A stretch of 64,000 bases of DNA, taken from contig JAKOVR010000099.1 in assembly GCA_029782025.1 (NCBI GenBank), positions 1-64,000 on the forward strand, in the 5' to 3' direction. The translations under genes and the position numbers were made by a program. This document shows positions 49,953 to 58,818 of this stretch, piece after piece. The number at the start of each line of letters is the position of its first letter. The first letter of the stretch is position 1. This DNA comes from Actinomycetes bacterium (GTDB lineage: Bacteria > Actinomycetota > Acidimicrobiia > Acidimicrobiales > Acidimicrobilacustridaceae). Under the pieces are notes generated by a model that was given only the letters and a program-made list of their open reading frames with translations, ran no database searches and had not been told where the DNA came from.

Positions 49953-51251
49953 TCAGTCGATCGAGTGATCGGCCCGGAACGCGTCCCAGCTGCGCCACCC
50001 GAAGCCCGGGGCCTCCCAGCGGGCGATGGCCGGCTCCGGTTCGGCGTGGGCGAACTCGGCCGGCGAGAGGGCGAGGCCGAAGTCGCCCTTGGGGCCGAGG
50101 GACTCGGCGATGCGCTCGGCCGCCACGTCGCCCACGATCATGGCGTAGCTCGAATGCGACGGCCACAGCGCCATGAACTGCTCGAGCCCGAAGTTGTCGA
50201 TCTTGGCCGGCGCCGGCTGGCCGACCTTGGCCGTGTTGCGGGCCGCCATCATCGGGTGCTCGGTCTTGCGGCGGGCGTAGACGTGCCACTGGAAATGGTG
50301 GGCCTCCCGCTCGATCTGCGGGCTCATGGCGAACAGCGCGCCCACCGCCCCGGCCACGACCTTGTCGTCGACGTTGACCTCGAAGCGCAGGTCGTCGGCG
50401 CCGAGGGTGGTGAGGGTGTCGTCGATGGGCGGGTTGACGATCCACACCACGTCGCCACCGTCGACCGTGTGGGCGGTGATGGTGTAGCCGCCGTAGTGGC
50501 CGGCCACGAGGGGGAGGTCGGCGCCGCGAACGCAGAGCAGGTAGCGGCGGCGCACGGCCTGGCTGGCCTTGGCCACGTCGACGCCTTCCTTGCGCCGCAC
50601 CGGGTCCCGCAGTCGCAGGGCCACCTTCTGGAGGAGCCCGGCGTTGCCGCCGCTGGCCGCCAGCACGGTGTAGCGGGGGACGATCGGGATGGTGACCCCG
50701 TCGATCTCGACGTCGACCCAGTCGACCGCCTTGTCGTTGTTGAGCGAGATCTTGATCACCGACCCGCGGAGGCAGCAGTGCTCGATGCCCCGCCGGAGCT
50801 CGTTGAGCAGCACCGACGGGCTGATGAGCACGTCGTTGCTGGTCTCGAAGGTCACGTGGTCGGAGATCGACCCGCCGCTGAACACGCCGGGCAGCTCGGC
50901 CTCCCGGTACACGAGGGAGGCGTCGCTCCACAGTCGGGGTCGGGTGGACAGCTCGTCGGGGGCCACGGCGTAGTGGGTCCGCGCCTCGTCGTGGCGCAGC
51001 TCGTGGGACTCGGCCCAGAGCTTCCAGTAGCCGGCGGCGCGGCGGGCGGGCTGGATCCGGTTGGCGTCGTTGCCCTCGTAGCCGGCGCTGAGGTAGCCCT
51101 CGGCCTCGGTGGTCTCCACCCGCGCCGCGGGATCGGTGAGGAGGCACACCGAGTAGCGGTCGGCGAGCTGGCGCGCCAGGTAGTGGCCCTGGATGCCACC
51201 CCCGATGATGAGCACGTCGACGGCGAGGTCGTCGCTCAGCTCGGGGGGCAT
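49953..51251 (-). CDS. FAD-dependent oxidoreductase (DAO-like)
   Basis: 432 residues. The FAD-binding dinucleotide motif IIGGGIQG is at residues 15-22, and the body has the DAO-fold pattern with SGGNAGLLQK and a C-terminal MIVGDVAAERIA segment. No signal peptide. Substrate specificity cannot be predicted; glycine/D-amino acid-oxidase and hydroxyglutarate-oxidase relatives share this fold. It stands alone, convergent with the cysteine desulfurase gene, 52 bases downstream of a molybdopterin enzyme gene with the same orientation, so the two could be co-transcribed. Confidence 0.75.
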   Translation of the reverse strand: MPPELSDDLAVDVLIIGGGIQGHYLARQLADRYSVCLLTDPAARVETTEAEGYLSAGYEGNDANRIQPARRAAGYWKLWAESHELRHDEARTHYAVAPDELSTRPRLWSDASLVYREAELPGVFSGGSISDHVTFETSNDVLISPSVLLNELRRGIEHCCLRGSVIKISLNNDKAVDWVDVEIDGVTIPIVPRYTVLAASGGNAGLLQKVALRLRDPVRRKEGVDVAKASQAVRRRYLLCVRGADLPLVAGHYGGYTITAHTVDGGDVVWIVNPPIDDTLTTLGADDLRFEVNVDDKVVAGAVGALFAMSPQIEREAHHFQWHVYARRKTEHPMMAARNTAKVGQPAPAKIDNFGLEQFMALWPSHSSYAMIVGDVAAERIAESLGPKGDFGLALSPAEFAHAEPEPAIARWEAPGFGWRSWDAFRADHSID

Positions 51252-51303
51252 CGCGGAACTCTATCGTTCGGATTTGGCCGAGGTCGGGTGGACGGGCGCA
51301 CGG

Positions 51304-51915
51304 TCAATCCCCCCGGTAGCGCTCTTCGCGCCAGGGATCGCCACGGCGGTGGTACCCGTTCTGCTCCCAGAACCCGGGACGGTCTTCGGTGAGGACCTCG
51401 ATCCCGGTGGCCCACTTGACCGACTTCCACAGGTACAGGTGCGGGACCAGGGTGCGCAGCGGCCCGCCGTGGTCGGGGGCCAAGGGGGCGCCGTCGTAGG
51501 TGTGGGCCAGGAGGGCGTGGTCGCCGACCACGTCGGCGAGGGGCAGGTTGGCCGTGTAGCCCGGGTCGCCGTGCATGAGCACGAAGGCGGCCGTCGTGGG
51601 CAGGCCGGCGAGGGCGAGCACGTCACGGATGCGGACGCCGGCCCACCCGGTGTCGAATTTGGACCACTTGGTGACGCAGTGGATGTCGGTGGTGATCTCG
51701 ACCTGGGGCAGGGCCAGGAGGTCGGACCAGGTCAGCACCACCTCCCGCTCGACGGCGCCGCCCACCCGGAACCGCCACGCCGCCATGTCGTAGCGGGGCA
51801 CGTCGCCCACGTGGAGCACGGGGAACCGGTCGGTGCTGTACTGCCCCGGCGGCAGCCGGGACGCGTCGATGCCGCGTTCGGCCAGCGCCTGCCGATTGCG
51901 TTCGAAGAACCCCAT
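51304..51915 (-). CDS. Molybdopterin-dependent oxidoreductase (sulfite oxidase fold)
   Basis: 203 residues with the oxidoreductase molybdopterin-binding domain. THIH-type motif TDIHCVTKWS supplies Cys80, the molybdenum ligand. GVRIRDVL, DHGGPLRTLVPHLYLWKSVKW and GFWEQNGYH complete the core seen in small YedY/sulfite-oxidase relatives. No TAT signal or C-terminal dimer domain, so it is a minimal cytosolic version. Some family members repair methionine sulfoxide; others have unknown substrates. ATG 51915 is chosen as the only start that gives a compact domain. Confidence 0.85.
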   Translation of the reverse strand: MGFFERNRQALAERGIDASRLPPGQYSTDRFPVLHVGDVPRYDMAAWRFRVGGAVEREVVLTWSDLLALPQVEITTDIHCVTKWSKFDTGWAGVRIRDVLALAGLPTTAAFVLMHGDPGYTANLPLADVVGDHALLAHTYDGAPLAPDHGGPLRTLVPHLYLWKSVKWATGIEVLTEDRPGFWEQNGYHRRGDPWREERYRGD

Positions 51916-52011
51916 GACGTCGTCCCGTGCGAAGGTGCCGAGGTCGGAACCGCATGACCCTCGGTACCCATCGGCCGCTCCCCCCTGCTCCGCAAGGATT
52001 TCGTCCTCCGC

Positions 52012-52017
52012 TAGTGT
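52012..52017 (+). promoter_or_regulatory. -10 element of the SixA-like gene (leaderless)
   Basis: TAGTGT at 52012-52017, seven bases before GTG 52025. No ribosome binding site is present, in line with a leaderless message. Confidence 0.5.
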
Positions 52018-52024
52018 CGAGCCC

Positions 52025-52492
52025 GTGACGATCTACGTGATCCGCCACGCCCATGCCGGCAGTCGGGGCGGCGCCGCCGGGTTCGACTTCGACCGCCCGC
52101 TCAGCCCGAAGGGCCACGCCCAGCGGGCCCACCTCGAGTCCCTCCTCGCCGCCTGCCCGATCGACGCCGTCTACAGCAGCCCCTACTCGCGGTGCATCGA
52201 GACGGTGGCCGGGATCGCCGCCGCCCGGGACCTGGCCGTGGAGGAGCGCGACGAGCTCCTCGAGGGCGGCGACGCCGAGCCGGTGCTGGCCCTGATCGCC
52301 CGCACCGATCCCCGCCACGCCGTGCTGTGCAGCCACGGCGACGTGATCCCCCGCCTGCTGCGCCGGCTGGGGAGCACCGGCGTGGACGGCGTCAACGGCA
52401 CGGCCCAGAAGGGGTCGCTGTGGGTCCTCGAGACCGACGGCGCCGGCCGCGTGGTGGCCGCCCGCTACGAACCGCCCGGCGTCCCCGACTGA
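52025..52492 (+). CDS. SixA-like histidine phosphatase
   Basis: 155 residues from GTG 52025 (VTIYVIRHAHAG). RHAH with catalytic His8, SSPYSRCIETV, and the second catalytic histidine His104 in CSHGD are the complete signature of the histidine phosphatase superfamily. The short length matches SixA/phosphohistidine phosphatase-like members rather than phosphoglycerate mutases. Substrate could be a phosphoprotein or a small metabolite. It is monocistronic and ends at a strong stem-loop. Confidence 0.85.
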   Translation: MTIYVIRHAHAGSRGGAAGFDFDRPLSPKGHAQRAHLESLLAACPIDAVYSSPYSRCIETVAGIAAARDLAVEERDELLEGGDAEPVLALIARTDPRHAVLCSHGDVIPRLLRRLGSTGVDGVNGTAQKGSLWVLETDGAGRVVAARYEPPGVPD

Positions 52493-52498
52493 CCGATC

Positions 52499-52545
52499 CC
52501 TTGGGTGCGTAAGGGCGCGTATAGCGCACCCTTACGCACCCAAGG
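52499..52545. terminator. Long stem-loop terminator between convergent genes
   Basis: A 17-base perfect inverted repeat (52499-52515 with 52529-52545) extended by three more pairs after one mismatch, with a short AT-containing loop. GATC flanks it on both sides. It lies between the SixA-like gene stop and the stop of the last ccm gene, so it can end both transcripts. No T-run follows. Confidence 0.75.
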
Positions 52546-52553
52546 ATCCAGCG

Positions 52554-53399
52554 TCAGCGGGTGGAGCCCGGGGTGGAGCCGGGGGTGGCCAGCTGGGCCT
52601 GCAACGAGGCCACCCGGTCGGCCATGAACGGCGGGACGCGGGCGGGGTCGATCCGGGCCAGCTCGGCCCGGGCGTCGTCGATGCGGCCGAGGTCCTTGAA
52701 GGCGATGGCCCGGAACAGGTGGGCGTCGCTGTAGCCGGGATCGGCGGTCACGGCGTCGTCGAGGTCGGCCAGCGCCCGGGCCCGCAGGCGCTGGGCGTCA
52801 TCGCCCTGGGCCTGGAGCGAGGTGCGGTAGAGGAGCCAACCCCGGTAGGTGTAGGCCTCGGCGTTGCCCGGGCACTGCTCCAGCACGGTGGTGTAGGTGC
52901 GGACCGCCTCGGCCGCCTGGTCGCCGAGCTGGCTGGAGGCGGCGAGGAGGAGGTCGCGGCAGGTCTGGCGGTTGTCGCCGGTCAGGGCGTCCCCGCCCGA
53001 TCGCCGACCGGCGGCGGACGCCATCAGCCATCCCGCCACCACGGCGAACACCAGCACGGCCACCGTGACGGCGATCCGGCGGCCCGCCGGCGGGCGGGCG
53101 GCGTGGACGGCGGCCAGGCCGGCCTCCCGCTCCTCGATGGCCCGCAGCACCGCCGCGGCGCGGGCGGTGTAGTCGTCGCGCAGGGCGGCTTCGTCCTCGG
53201 CGTCGAGGTCGCCCGCCGCCGCCTCGGCGTCGAGGTCCCGCAGCGAGCGCAGCAGGTGATCGCGCTCCTCCTCCAGGGCCACGAGGACGTCGGGGTCGAG
53301 GGCCCGGCGGGCGGCGCGCCGGGCGGCGGGACCGGCCGGGGCCGAGGGCGGGGTCGCCACCTCGTCGCGCCGGGCCCGGCGCTCCCGGGTGCCGCTCAC
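52554..53399 (-). CDS. ccmI: CcmI-like TPR protein of cytochrome c maturation
   Basis: 281 residues from GTG 53399 (GTGA overlap with ccmH). A coiled-coil N-terminus (VALEEERDHLLRSLRDLDAEAAAG, then DEAALRDDY) is typical of CcmI, which presents apocytochrome. One membrane segment lies at about residues 107-127, followed by two or three TPR-like helical pairs (EAYTYRGWLLYRTS, YSDAHLFRAIAFKDLG). It is the last gene of the ccm operon. A generic TPR protein is possible, but the position after ccmH and the N-terminal heptad region favour CcmI. Confidence 0.75.
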   Translation of the reverse strand: MSGTRERRARRDEVATPPSAPAGPAARRAARRALDPDVLVALEEERDHLLRSLRDLDAEAAAGDLDAEDEAALRDDYTARAAAVLRAIEEREAGLAAVHAARPPAGRRIAVTVAVLVFAVVAGWLMASAAGRRSGGDALTGDNRQTCRDLLLAASSQLGDQAAEAVRTYTTVLEQCPGNAEAYTYRGWLLYRTSLQAQGDDAQRLRARALADLDDAVTADPGYSDAHLFRAIAFKDLGRIDDARAELARIDPARVPPFMADRVASLQAQLATPGSTPGSTR

Positions 53400-53971
53400 G
53401 CCGGCGGCTCCGCGTCCGGCTGCTCCGCGTCCGGCTGGTCCTGCTCGGGCCCGTCCGGTCGGGCCTGCTCCTCGAGGGCCCGCTCGACGAGGGCCCGGTC
53501 GGCGTCGGTGGCGTGCCCGGCCCCCGCCGCTTCCCGCCGCCAGCGCAGGAACACCGAGGTGAGGCCGCCCACCGCCACCACGAAGGCGGCGACGGGGAGC
53601 ACCCACACCAGGGCGGCCGTGCCGGTGGCGCCGGGCGTCAGCAGGATCTCGTCGCCGTACTTCTGGCGGTAGAAGTCCTGGATCTGCTCGTCGGTCTGCC
53701 CGGCGGCGATCCGCTTGCCGATGTCGATGCGGATCTCACGGCTGATCTCCACCGCGCTCTGCTCCACCGACTCGCCGGCGCACACCGGGCACTTGATCTT
53801 CGAGGCGATGGCCGCCACCCGTTCGGTGTCGGTGGCGGCCGGCCGGGGGCGCAGCGACCCGACGGTCAGGGCGGCGCCCACCACCACGACGAGCGCGACC
53901 CAGGGCCACCACGGGGTCCGGCCGGGCGCCGCCGCGCCGCCGGGCGCCGCCGCGCCGCCCGGCGCGCTCAT
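53396..53971 (-). CDS. ccmH: CcmH/NrfF thioredoxin-like heme lyase subunit
   Basis: 191 residues from ATG 53971 (ATGA overlap with ccmG). A Gly/Ala/Pro-rich start, a membrane segment at about residues 20-38, then KCPVCAGESVEQS with the redox pair Cys61/Cys64, EISREIRIDIGKRIAAGQTDEQI and YGDEILLTP, a textbook CcmH periplasmic helix bundle. A second membrane segment follows (about residues 123-145) and an acidic tail. It reduces the apocytochrome CxxCH disulfide and works with CcmF. Confidence 0.92.
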   Translation of the reverse strand: MSAPGGAAAPGGAAAPGRTPWWPWVALVVVVGAALTVGSLRPRPAATDTERVAAIASKIKCPVCAGESVEQSAVEISREIRIDIGKRIAAGQTDEQIQDFYRQKYGDEILLTPGATGTAALVWVLPVAAFVVAVGGLTSVFLRWRREAAGAGHATDADRALVERALEEQARPDGPEQDQPDAEQPDAEPPA

Positions 53972-54612
53972 CGCGAGGTCCCGCGGGTCGGGGCGGGCGC
54001 CGGGCCGGGGGCGGGGTCGGTGAACCCGCCCTGGCGCTTCACGTCGGCGATCACGGCGTCGAGCCCGGCCTGGGTGACCCCGATGAACTTGGCCACCACC
54101 TGGCGGGCGGGCGACACCACGTAGCTCTCGGGCACGCCCGACACGCCGAAGTCGAGCACGGCCGGGCCGGTGTCGCCGCTGATGACGGGCCAGTCGCCGC
54201 CGTACTGGGCGAAGAAGGCGCGGATGGCCTCGGGGGTGTCGTTGAAGGCCACGCTCACCACGGTGACGTCGCCGGCGGCGGCGTGGGCCCGCACGAACGC
54301 GGCCAGCTCGGGGTGCTCCTGCCGGCAGGGCACGCACCACGAGGCGAAGAAGTTGACGACGACGAAGCGACCGCGCTGGTCGTCGATGTCGAAGCGCTGC
54401 CCGTCGAGGGTGGTGCCGACGAGGCGGGGCACCGTACGCCCGACCAGCGCGCTCGGCACCGGCTTCTGGTCGGCCGGCACGCGGGTGGCGAGCACGACGA
54501 CGAGCAGCAGCAGGGCGGCGCCCACGCCGCCGGCGATCCACGGCGCCGTGCGCCGGCGGGCCGGGCCCGCGTCCTGCGCACCGGCGTCGGCCGGGCCGTC
54601 GGTGGCGGTCAC
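53968..54612 (-). CDS. ccmG: CcmG/TlpA-type thioredoxin
   Basis: 214 residues from GTG 54612 (GTGA overlap with ccmF). One N-terminal membrane anchor (about residues 24-44), then a thioredoxin domain outside the membrane with ASWCVPCRQEHP (Cys93/Cys96) and the cis-Pro loop GVPESYVV. It supplies electrons to CcmH for reduction of apocytochrome cysteines. Confidence 0.92.
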   Translation of the reverse strand: MTATDGPADAGAQDAGPARRRTAPWIAGGVGAALLLLVVVLATRVPADQKPVPSALVGRTVPRLVGTTLDGQRFDIDDQRGRFVVVNFFASWCVPCRQEHPELAAFVRAHAAAGDVTVVSVAFNDTPEAIRAFFAQYGGDWPVISGDTGPAVLDFGVSGVPESYVVSPARQVVAKFIGVTQAGLDAVIADVKRQGGFTDPAPGPAPAPTRGTSR

Positions 54613-56585
54613 CCGACCACGCCCACCGGGTCGGCCGGGGCGGGCACGCCGTCGCCGGGCAGGGCGGAGGTGGGCGAGAGCGGATCGCGCCGGCGCCCGG
54701 GCACGATCGACAGGGCCGTCCCGACCACGATGATGCCGCCCCCGATCCACAGCCAGACGATCAGGGGCTGGACGATCACCCGCACCGTGACCACGTCGCT
54801 GCCGGCCGAGGGCAGCTCCTGGAGCGACAGGGCCACGTCCTCGAGGGGGCCGCTGGCCACCGACGGCGTCCCGATCACCATCGAGCCGAACTTGAACCGG
54901 TTGAGGGCCGGGGCGAAGGGGCGCCCGTCGACCTCGACCGTGGCCGACACGACGTCCTTGTTGGACAGCACCTGCTGCTCGGTCCCCCGGAACACGAAGG
55001 TGTGCCCGGCGAACTCGGCCGTCTCCCCCGGCCGCAGCTTGAGCTCGGTGGTGCGGCCGTAGGCCGAGCTGGCGGCGATGGCCACGGCCATGACCACCAC
55101 GCCGAGGTGCACGATCATCCCGCCGTTGGCCCGGCCGACGAGCCCCCGCCAGCCCTGGCGCCGGGTGGCCAGCACGAGCTGGCGGCCGGCGGCCCCGGCC
55201 GCGAACCCGCCGAGGAAGAAGGCGAGGAGCGGCGACGGACCGGTGGCGCCGAGCAGCACGGCCAGCACGAGGCCGGCCGCGCCGACCCACGACGGCCACA
55301 GCAGGCGGTGGCGGAGCAGCTCGCCGCTGGCCATGCGCCACGGGAGCACGGGGGCCACGGCCATGAGGAACAGCAAGGCCAGCCCGAGGGGCGTGCTCAT
55401 GCGGGCGAAGTACGGGACGCCCACCGAGATGCGGTCGCCGTTGAGGGCCTCGACGATGAGCGGGAACACGGTGCCGAGCAGCACGACGAAGGCGAAGCCC
55501 GAGAACAGCACGTTGTTGGCCAGGAAGGCGCCCTCCCGCGACACGGGCGAGTCGATGCGGCCCGGCGCCCGCAGGCGGTCGCCCCGCCACCCGATGAGGC
55601 CGACGGCCACGGCCACGATGAGGGCGAAGAACCCGAGGATCATCGGCCCGATGCCCGAGGCCGAGAAGGCGTGGACGCTGTCGAGCACGCCCGACCGGGT
55701 GAGGAAGGTGCCGAGGATGGTGAGCGAGAAGGTGGCGCACAAGAGCGACAGGTTCCAGACCCGCAGCATCCCGCGGCGCTCTTGCACCATCACCGAGTGG
55801 AGGTAGGCGGTACCGGTGAGCCAGGGCAGGAGGGAGGCGTTCTCGACCGGATCCCAGGCCCAGTAGCCGCCCCAGCCGAGCACCTCGTAGGACCACCACG
55901 CGCCCATCACGATCCCGGCGCTGAGGCAGGCCCATGCGAACAGGGTCCACCGCCGGGTGCCGACCAGCCAGCCCTCGCCCACCCGGCCGGTGACCAGCGC
56001 GCCGATGGCGTAGGCGAAGGGCACGGTGAAGCCCACGTAGCCGAGGTACAGGATCGGCGGGTGGAAGGCCATGAGGAGGTGGTTCTGCAGCAGCGGGTTC
56101 GGCCCTGGCCCGTCGTAGCCGGGCGGGACCTCGACGCTGGTGAAGGGGTTGGCCGGTCCGGCCAGGAGCAGGAAGAAGAAGGCGGCGACCACCAGCATCG
56201 TGAGGAGCGTCCAGCCCACCAGCGGGTCGGCGAACCGGTCGCGCTCGCGCCGGGCGACCACGGCGGTGTACCCGGCCAGCACGAGGGCCCACAGCAGGAT
56301 CGACCCCTCCAGCGCCGCCCACATCGTGGCGAACTTGAACAGGGCGGGGGTGGTGGTGGCCGAGTGGTCGTGGACGTACTTCACGGTGAAGTCGTCGGTC
56401 ATCAACGCCCGCTCCATGGCCACGACGCACAGCAGCGCGCCGGCCAGCACGAGCCAGGCGTAGCTGCGCCCGCTGCGCACCATGGTCGGGTTGCGCCGCA
56501 CCAGGCCGACGCCGAGCACGAGCGTGCCGAACACCGAGCCGAGCAGGCCGAGCACGATCCCGGCCACGCCGAGGGCGGTGTTCAT
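54609..56585 (-). CDS. ccmF: CcmF heme lyase membrane subunit
   Basis: 658 residues with about 14 membrane segments. The WWD heme-handling region reads WGGYWAWDPVENASLLPW (about residue 227), and conserved periplasmic histidines occur in HNHLLMAFHPP-like (NHLLMAFHPPILYLGY) and in HLGVVVM. It is part of the Ccm holocytochrome c synthetase with CcmH and CcmI. Length is normal for the family. ATG 56585 directly begins the first hydrophobic segment. Forty bases separate it from ccmE. Confidence 0.95.
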   Translation of the reverse strand: MNTALGVAGIVLGLLGSVFGTLVLGVGLVRRNPTMVRSGRSYAWLVLAGALLCVVAMERALMTDDFTVKYVHDHSATTTPALFKFATMWAALEGSILLWALVLAGYTAVVARRERDRFADPLVGWTLLTMLVVAAFFFLLLAGPANPFTSVEVPPGYDGPGPNPLLQNHLLMAFHPPILYLGYVGFTVPFAYAIGALVTGRVGEGWLVGTRRWTLFAWACLSAGIVMGAWWSYEVLGWGGYWAWDPVENASLLPWLTGTAYLHSVMVQERRGMLRVWNLSLLCATFSLTILGTFLTRSGVLDSVHAFSASGIGPMILGFFALIVAVAVGLIGWRGDRLRAPGRIDSPVSREGAFLANNVLFSGFAFVVLLGTVFPLIVEALNGDRISVGVPYFARMSTPLGLALLFLMAVAPVLPWRMASGELLRHRLLWPSWVGAAGLVLAVLLGATGPSPLLAFFLGGFAAGAAGRQLVLATRRQGWRGLVGRANGGMIVHLGVVVMAVAIAASSAYGRTTELKLRPGETAEFAGHTFVFRGTEQQVLSNKDVVSATVEVDGRPFAPALNRFKFGSMVIGTPSVASGPLEDVALSLQELPSAGSDVVTVRVIVQPLIVWLWIGGGIIVVGTALSIVPGRRRDPLSPTSALPGDGVPAPADPVGVVG

Positions 56586-56625
56586 CGGAGGATCCTCGCC
56601 GGGCGGTACATCGTGGGCCCGGTGG

Positions 56626-57204
56626 TCAGGCGCCGCACAGGTTGGCGCTCTGGGCGCCCCCCATCGTGAGCTTGGCGTCGCTGGCGTTGCCGGCCTCGGT
56701 GAGCCGGTCGTTGTTCTTCTCGATGTACTGCTCGGTGTGCTTCACGATGGGCACGCCGCTCTCGAACCGACTGCCGTCGGCGCTCCAGGACCCTTCGAGC
56801 AGCACCGGGATGCCCTCCTGGAACAGCTGCGGCGGGGCCCCCACGCTGCGGACGTCGACGGTGGCGCCGCCGTAGGCGACCTGGAAGTCCACCCCGTCGG
56901 CAGTGGGGCGCACCGAGCGGCACACGACGGTGCCCTGCATCTTGAACGGGCTGCGGCCCTGGGTGGCCTTCTGGGCCACGGCCTCGTCGACGTTGTAGAA
57001 GAACACGGTGGCGCCGGCGAGGTTGCGGACCACGAGGAAGGCCACGGCGGCCAGTACGAGCAGGACGCCGGCCCACGCCCAGCGCCGCACCCCGGCCGGC
57101 CGGGCCCGCTCGGGCCGGGGGCGGGGCCGCAGGTCGAGCCCGGGCACCTCGGCCGCGTCGGCGCTCTCCTCCTCGTCGAGGGAGGGGCGGGTCGGGCCGC
57201 TCAT
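56626..57204 (-). CDS. ccmE: CcmE heme chaperone
   Basis: 192 residues from ATG 57204 (ATGA overlap with ccmD). The acidic/Pro-rich cytosolic N-terminus is followed by one membrane segment (about 42-60), then the OB-fold with FYNVDEAV, RVGGMV-equivalent KMQGTV, and the heme-binding motif VKHTEQY with His156 and Tyr160 (HxxxY). CcmE carries heme covalently bound through that histidine to CcmF. The tail beyond residue 165 is Asn/Gly-rich. The N-terminal extension is longer than in proteobacterial CcmE. Confidence 0.9.
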   Translation of the reverse strand: MSGPTRPSLDEEESADAAEVPGLDLRPRPRPERARPAGVRRWAWAGVLLVLAAVAFLVVRNLAGATVFFYNVDEAVAQKATQGRSPFKMQGTVVCRSVRPTADGVDFQVAYGGATVDVRSVGAPPQLFQEGIPVLLEGSWSADGSRFESGVPIVKHTEQYIEKNNDRLTEAGNASDAKLTMGGAQSANLCGA

Positions 57205-57374
57205 CGGACGCTCCCCTCGGCCGGTGTGGTGCTCCACCGCCGCCGGTCGGCCGGCACCTGGGCGCTGAGGGCGCGGCCCCGTCGCACCAGGACGGCCACG
57301 TAGGCGCCGATCCCCCCGGCGACGGCCGCCCATCCGGCGATGATGTAGGGGGCGTTGTCGGCGGCGGTGCTCAT
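57201..57374 (-). CDS. ccmD: CcmD-like small membrane protein
   Basis: 57 residues from ATG 57374, overlapping both neighbours by four bases. One membrane helix (about residues 9-31, IIAGWAAVAGGIGAYVAVL) followed by a basic RRGRAL stretch, the usual CcmD plan. It stabilises CcmABC-CcmE complex and aids release of holo-CcmE. Assignment rests on size, topology and position between ccmC and ccmE. Confidence 0.8.
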   Translation of the reverse strand: MSTAADNAPYIIAGWAAVAGGIGAYVAVLVRRGRALSAQVPADRRRWSTTPAEGSVR

Positions 57375-58153
57375 CGCCCGCTCCCCTCGGCCACGCGGGC
57401 GCGGATGGCCTCGTCGACCAGCACCTCGTCGCGCTGGCGCTCGAGCCAGGCCACCCGGAAGCGGTGCATGAGCAGCCACACGAACAGGACGGCGAACACG
57501 GCGAAGCCCAGCATCATCGTGAAGAGCTGGAGGCCCGAGATGTTGGTGCCGGTGACGTCGAGGGTGGGGAGCTGGTGCAGGGTGCGCCACCACACCACCG
57601 ACTGGCGCACGAGGATCACGTTCGGGAGGAGCAGCAGCCCGAGCACGGCGGCCTGCCGGGCCCGCACGTCGGTGTCGCCCGGCAGCTTGCGCAGGGCCAG
57701 GTAGCCGAGGAGCAGCAGCATCAGCATGGCCGTGGAGGTGAGCCGGGCGTCCCACACCCAGTAGGTGCCCCAGGCCGGGCGGCCCCACAGGCTGCCGGTG
57801 ATGAGGGCCAGGGCGGTGAACAGCGCGCCGATCTCGGCCGAGGCGAGGGCGACGAGGTCCCACCACACCGACCGGCGCCACAGGTAGACGCCGCTGCCGA
57901 CGGTGGTGAGGAAGCAGCCGATGTAGGCGGTGGTGGCGGCCTGCGGGTGGATGTAGAGCAGCCGGACCAGGGCGCCCTGGACCACGTCCTCCGGGGTGCC
58001 GAAGAGACCGAGGCCGGCGAGGGCCGCCGCACCGGCCAGCACCACGGCGCCGAGGGCGCGGGTGGCGGTCGACCCCGTGCCGCGCGGGCCGCCGTCGGCC
58101 CCGGCCGCGGGGGCGGGGGCGAGCTCGGCGTCACTGGTTGCGGGTGCGGTCAC
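57371..58153 (-). CDS. ccmC: CcmC heme-handling membrane protein
   Basis: 260 residues from GTG 58153 (GTGA overlap with ccmB). Six membrane helices, with the tryptophan-rich motif WGTYWVWDARLTST and periplasmic histidines in YIHP and the TLHQLPTL loop that hold heme. CcmC loads heme onto CcmE. An extra Ala/Pro-rich N-terminus of about 30 residues precedes the first helix. Confidence 0.93.
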   Translation of the reverse strand: MTAPATSDAELAPAPAAGADGGPRGTGSTATRALGAVVLAGAAALAGLGLFGTPEDVVQGALVRLLYIHPQAATTAYIGCFLTTVGSGVYLWRRSVWWDLVALASAEIGALFTALALITGSLWGRPAWGTYWVWDARLTSTAMLMLLLLGYLALRKLPGDTDVRARQAAVLGLLLLPNVILVRQSVVWWRTLHQLPTLDVTGTNISGLQLFTMMLGFAVFAVLFVWLLMHRFRVAWLERQRDEVLVDEAIRARVAEGSGR

Positions 58154-58818
58154 GCTTCCTCCAGCAGGGGACCGAACAGGGCGGCTCCGGCCACGAGATA
58201 GATCACGGCGAACACGGCGAGCCAGCCGAACCACGGCCATCCGTCGGCCGGGGTACCGGCGAGCGCTGCTTCGAACGCCCGGGTGGCGCCGATCAGCACC
58301 GGCGCGAGCACCGGCAGCAGCAGGAGCGGCAGCAGGGTCTCGCGCACGCGCAGGCCGGCGGCGAGGACGCCGTAGAGGGTACCGGCGCCGGCGATCCCCA
58401 CGGAAGCCGAGACGACGGTGGCCATCAGCAGGGGCCACCCGCCGAGGGTGGCGGAGTAGAGCACCGCCACCCCGACGAGGAGCAGGGCGGCCAGGACCAG
58501 GAGCTGGGCGGCCACGGCCAGGGTCTTGCCGAGGAACAGCGCGGCGGGCTCGATGCCCGAGAGCCGCAGCGCGTCGGTGGCCCCGTCGGCCACCTCCACC
58601 GCGAACGCCCGCTGGATGGCGAGGAGCCCGCACAGCAGGACGGCGATCCAGTAGAGCCCAGGGGTGGCCTTGGCCAGCACACCCCGGTCGGGATCGAGGG
58701 CGAAGGCGAACAGCACGAGCACCAGCACGGCGAAGGGCCCGATCTGGTTGATGCCGACCCGGGAGCGCCACTCGATGCGCAGGTCCTTGCCGGCCACGAG
58801 GGCGACATCACGGAACAC
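58150..58818 (-). CDS. ccmB: CcmB ABC transporter membrane subunit
   Basis: 222 residues from GTG 58818, six membrane helices. KDLRIEWRSR at the N-terminus and the LSGIEPAALFLGKTL loop are typical of CcmB, the membrane part of the CcmAB ATPase that frees holo-CcmE from CcmC. It overlaps ccmA by 11 bases. Confidence 0.92.
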   Translation of the reverse strand: MFRDVALVAGKDLRIEWRSRVGINQIGPFAVLVLVLFAFALDPDRGVLAKATPGLYWIAVLLCGLLAIQRAFAVEVADGATDALRLSGIEPAALFLGKTLAVAAQLLVLAALLLVGVAVLYSATLGGWPLLMATVVSASVGIAGAGTLYGVLAAGLRVRETLLPLLLLPVLAPVLIGATRAFEAALAGTPADGWPWFGWLAVFAVIYLVAGAALFGPLLEEA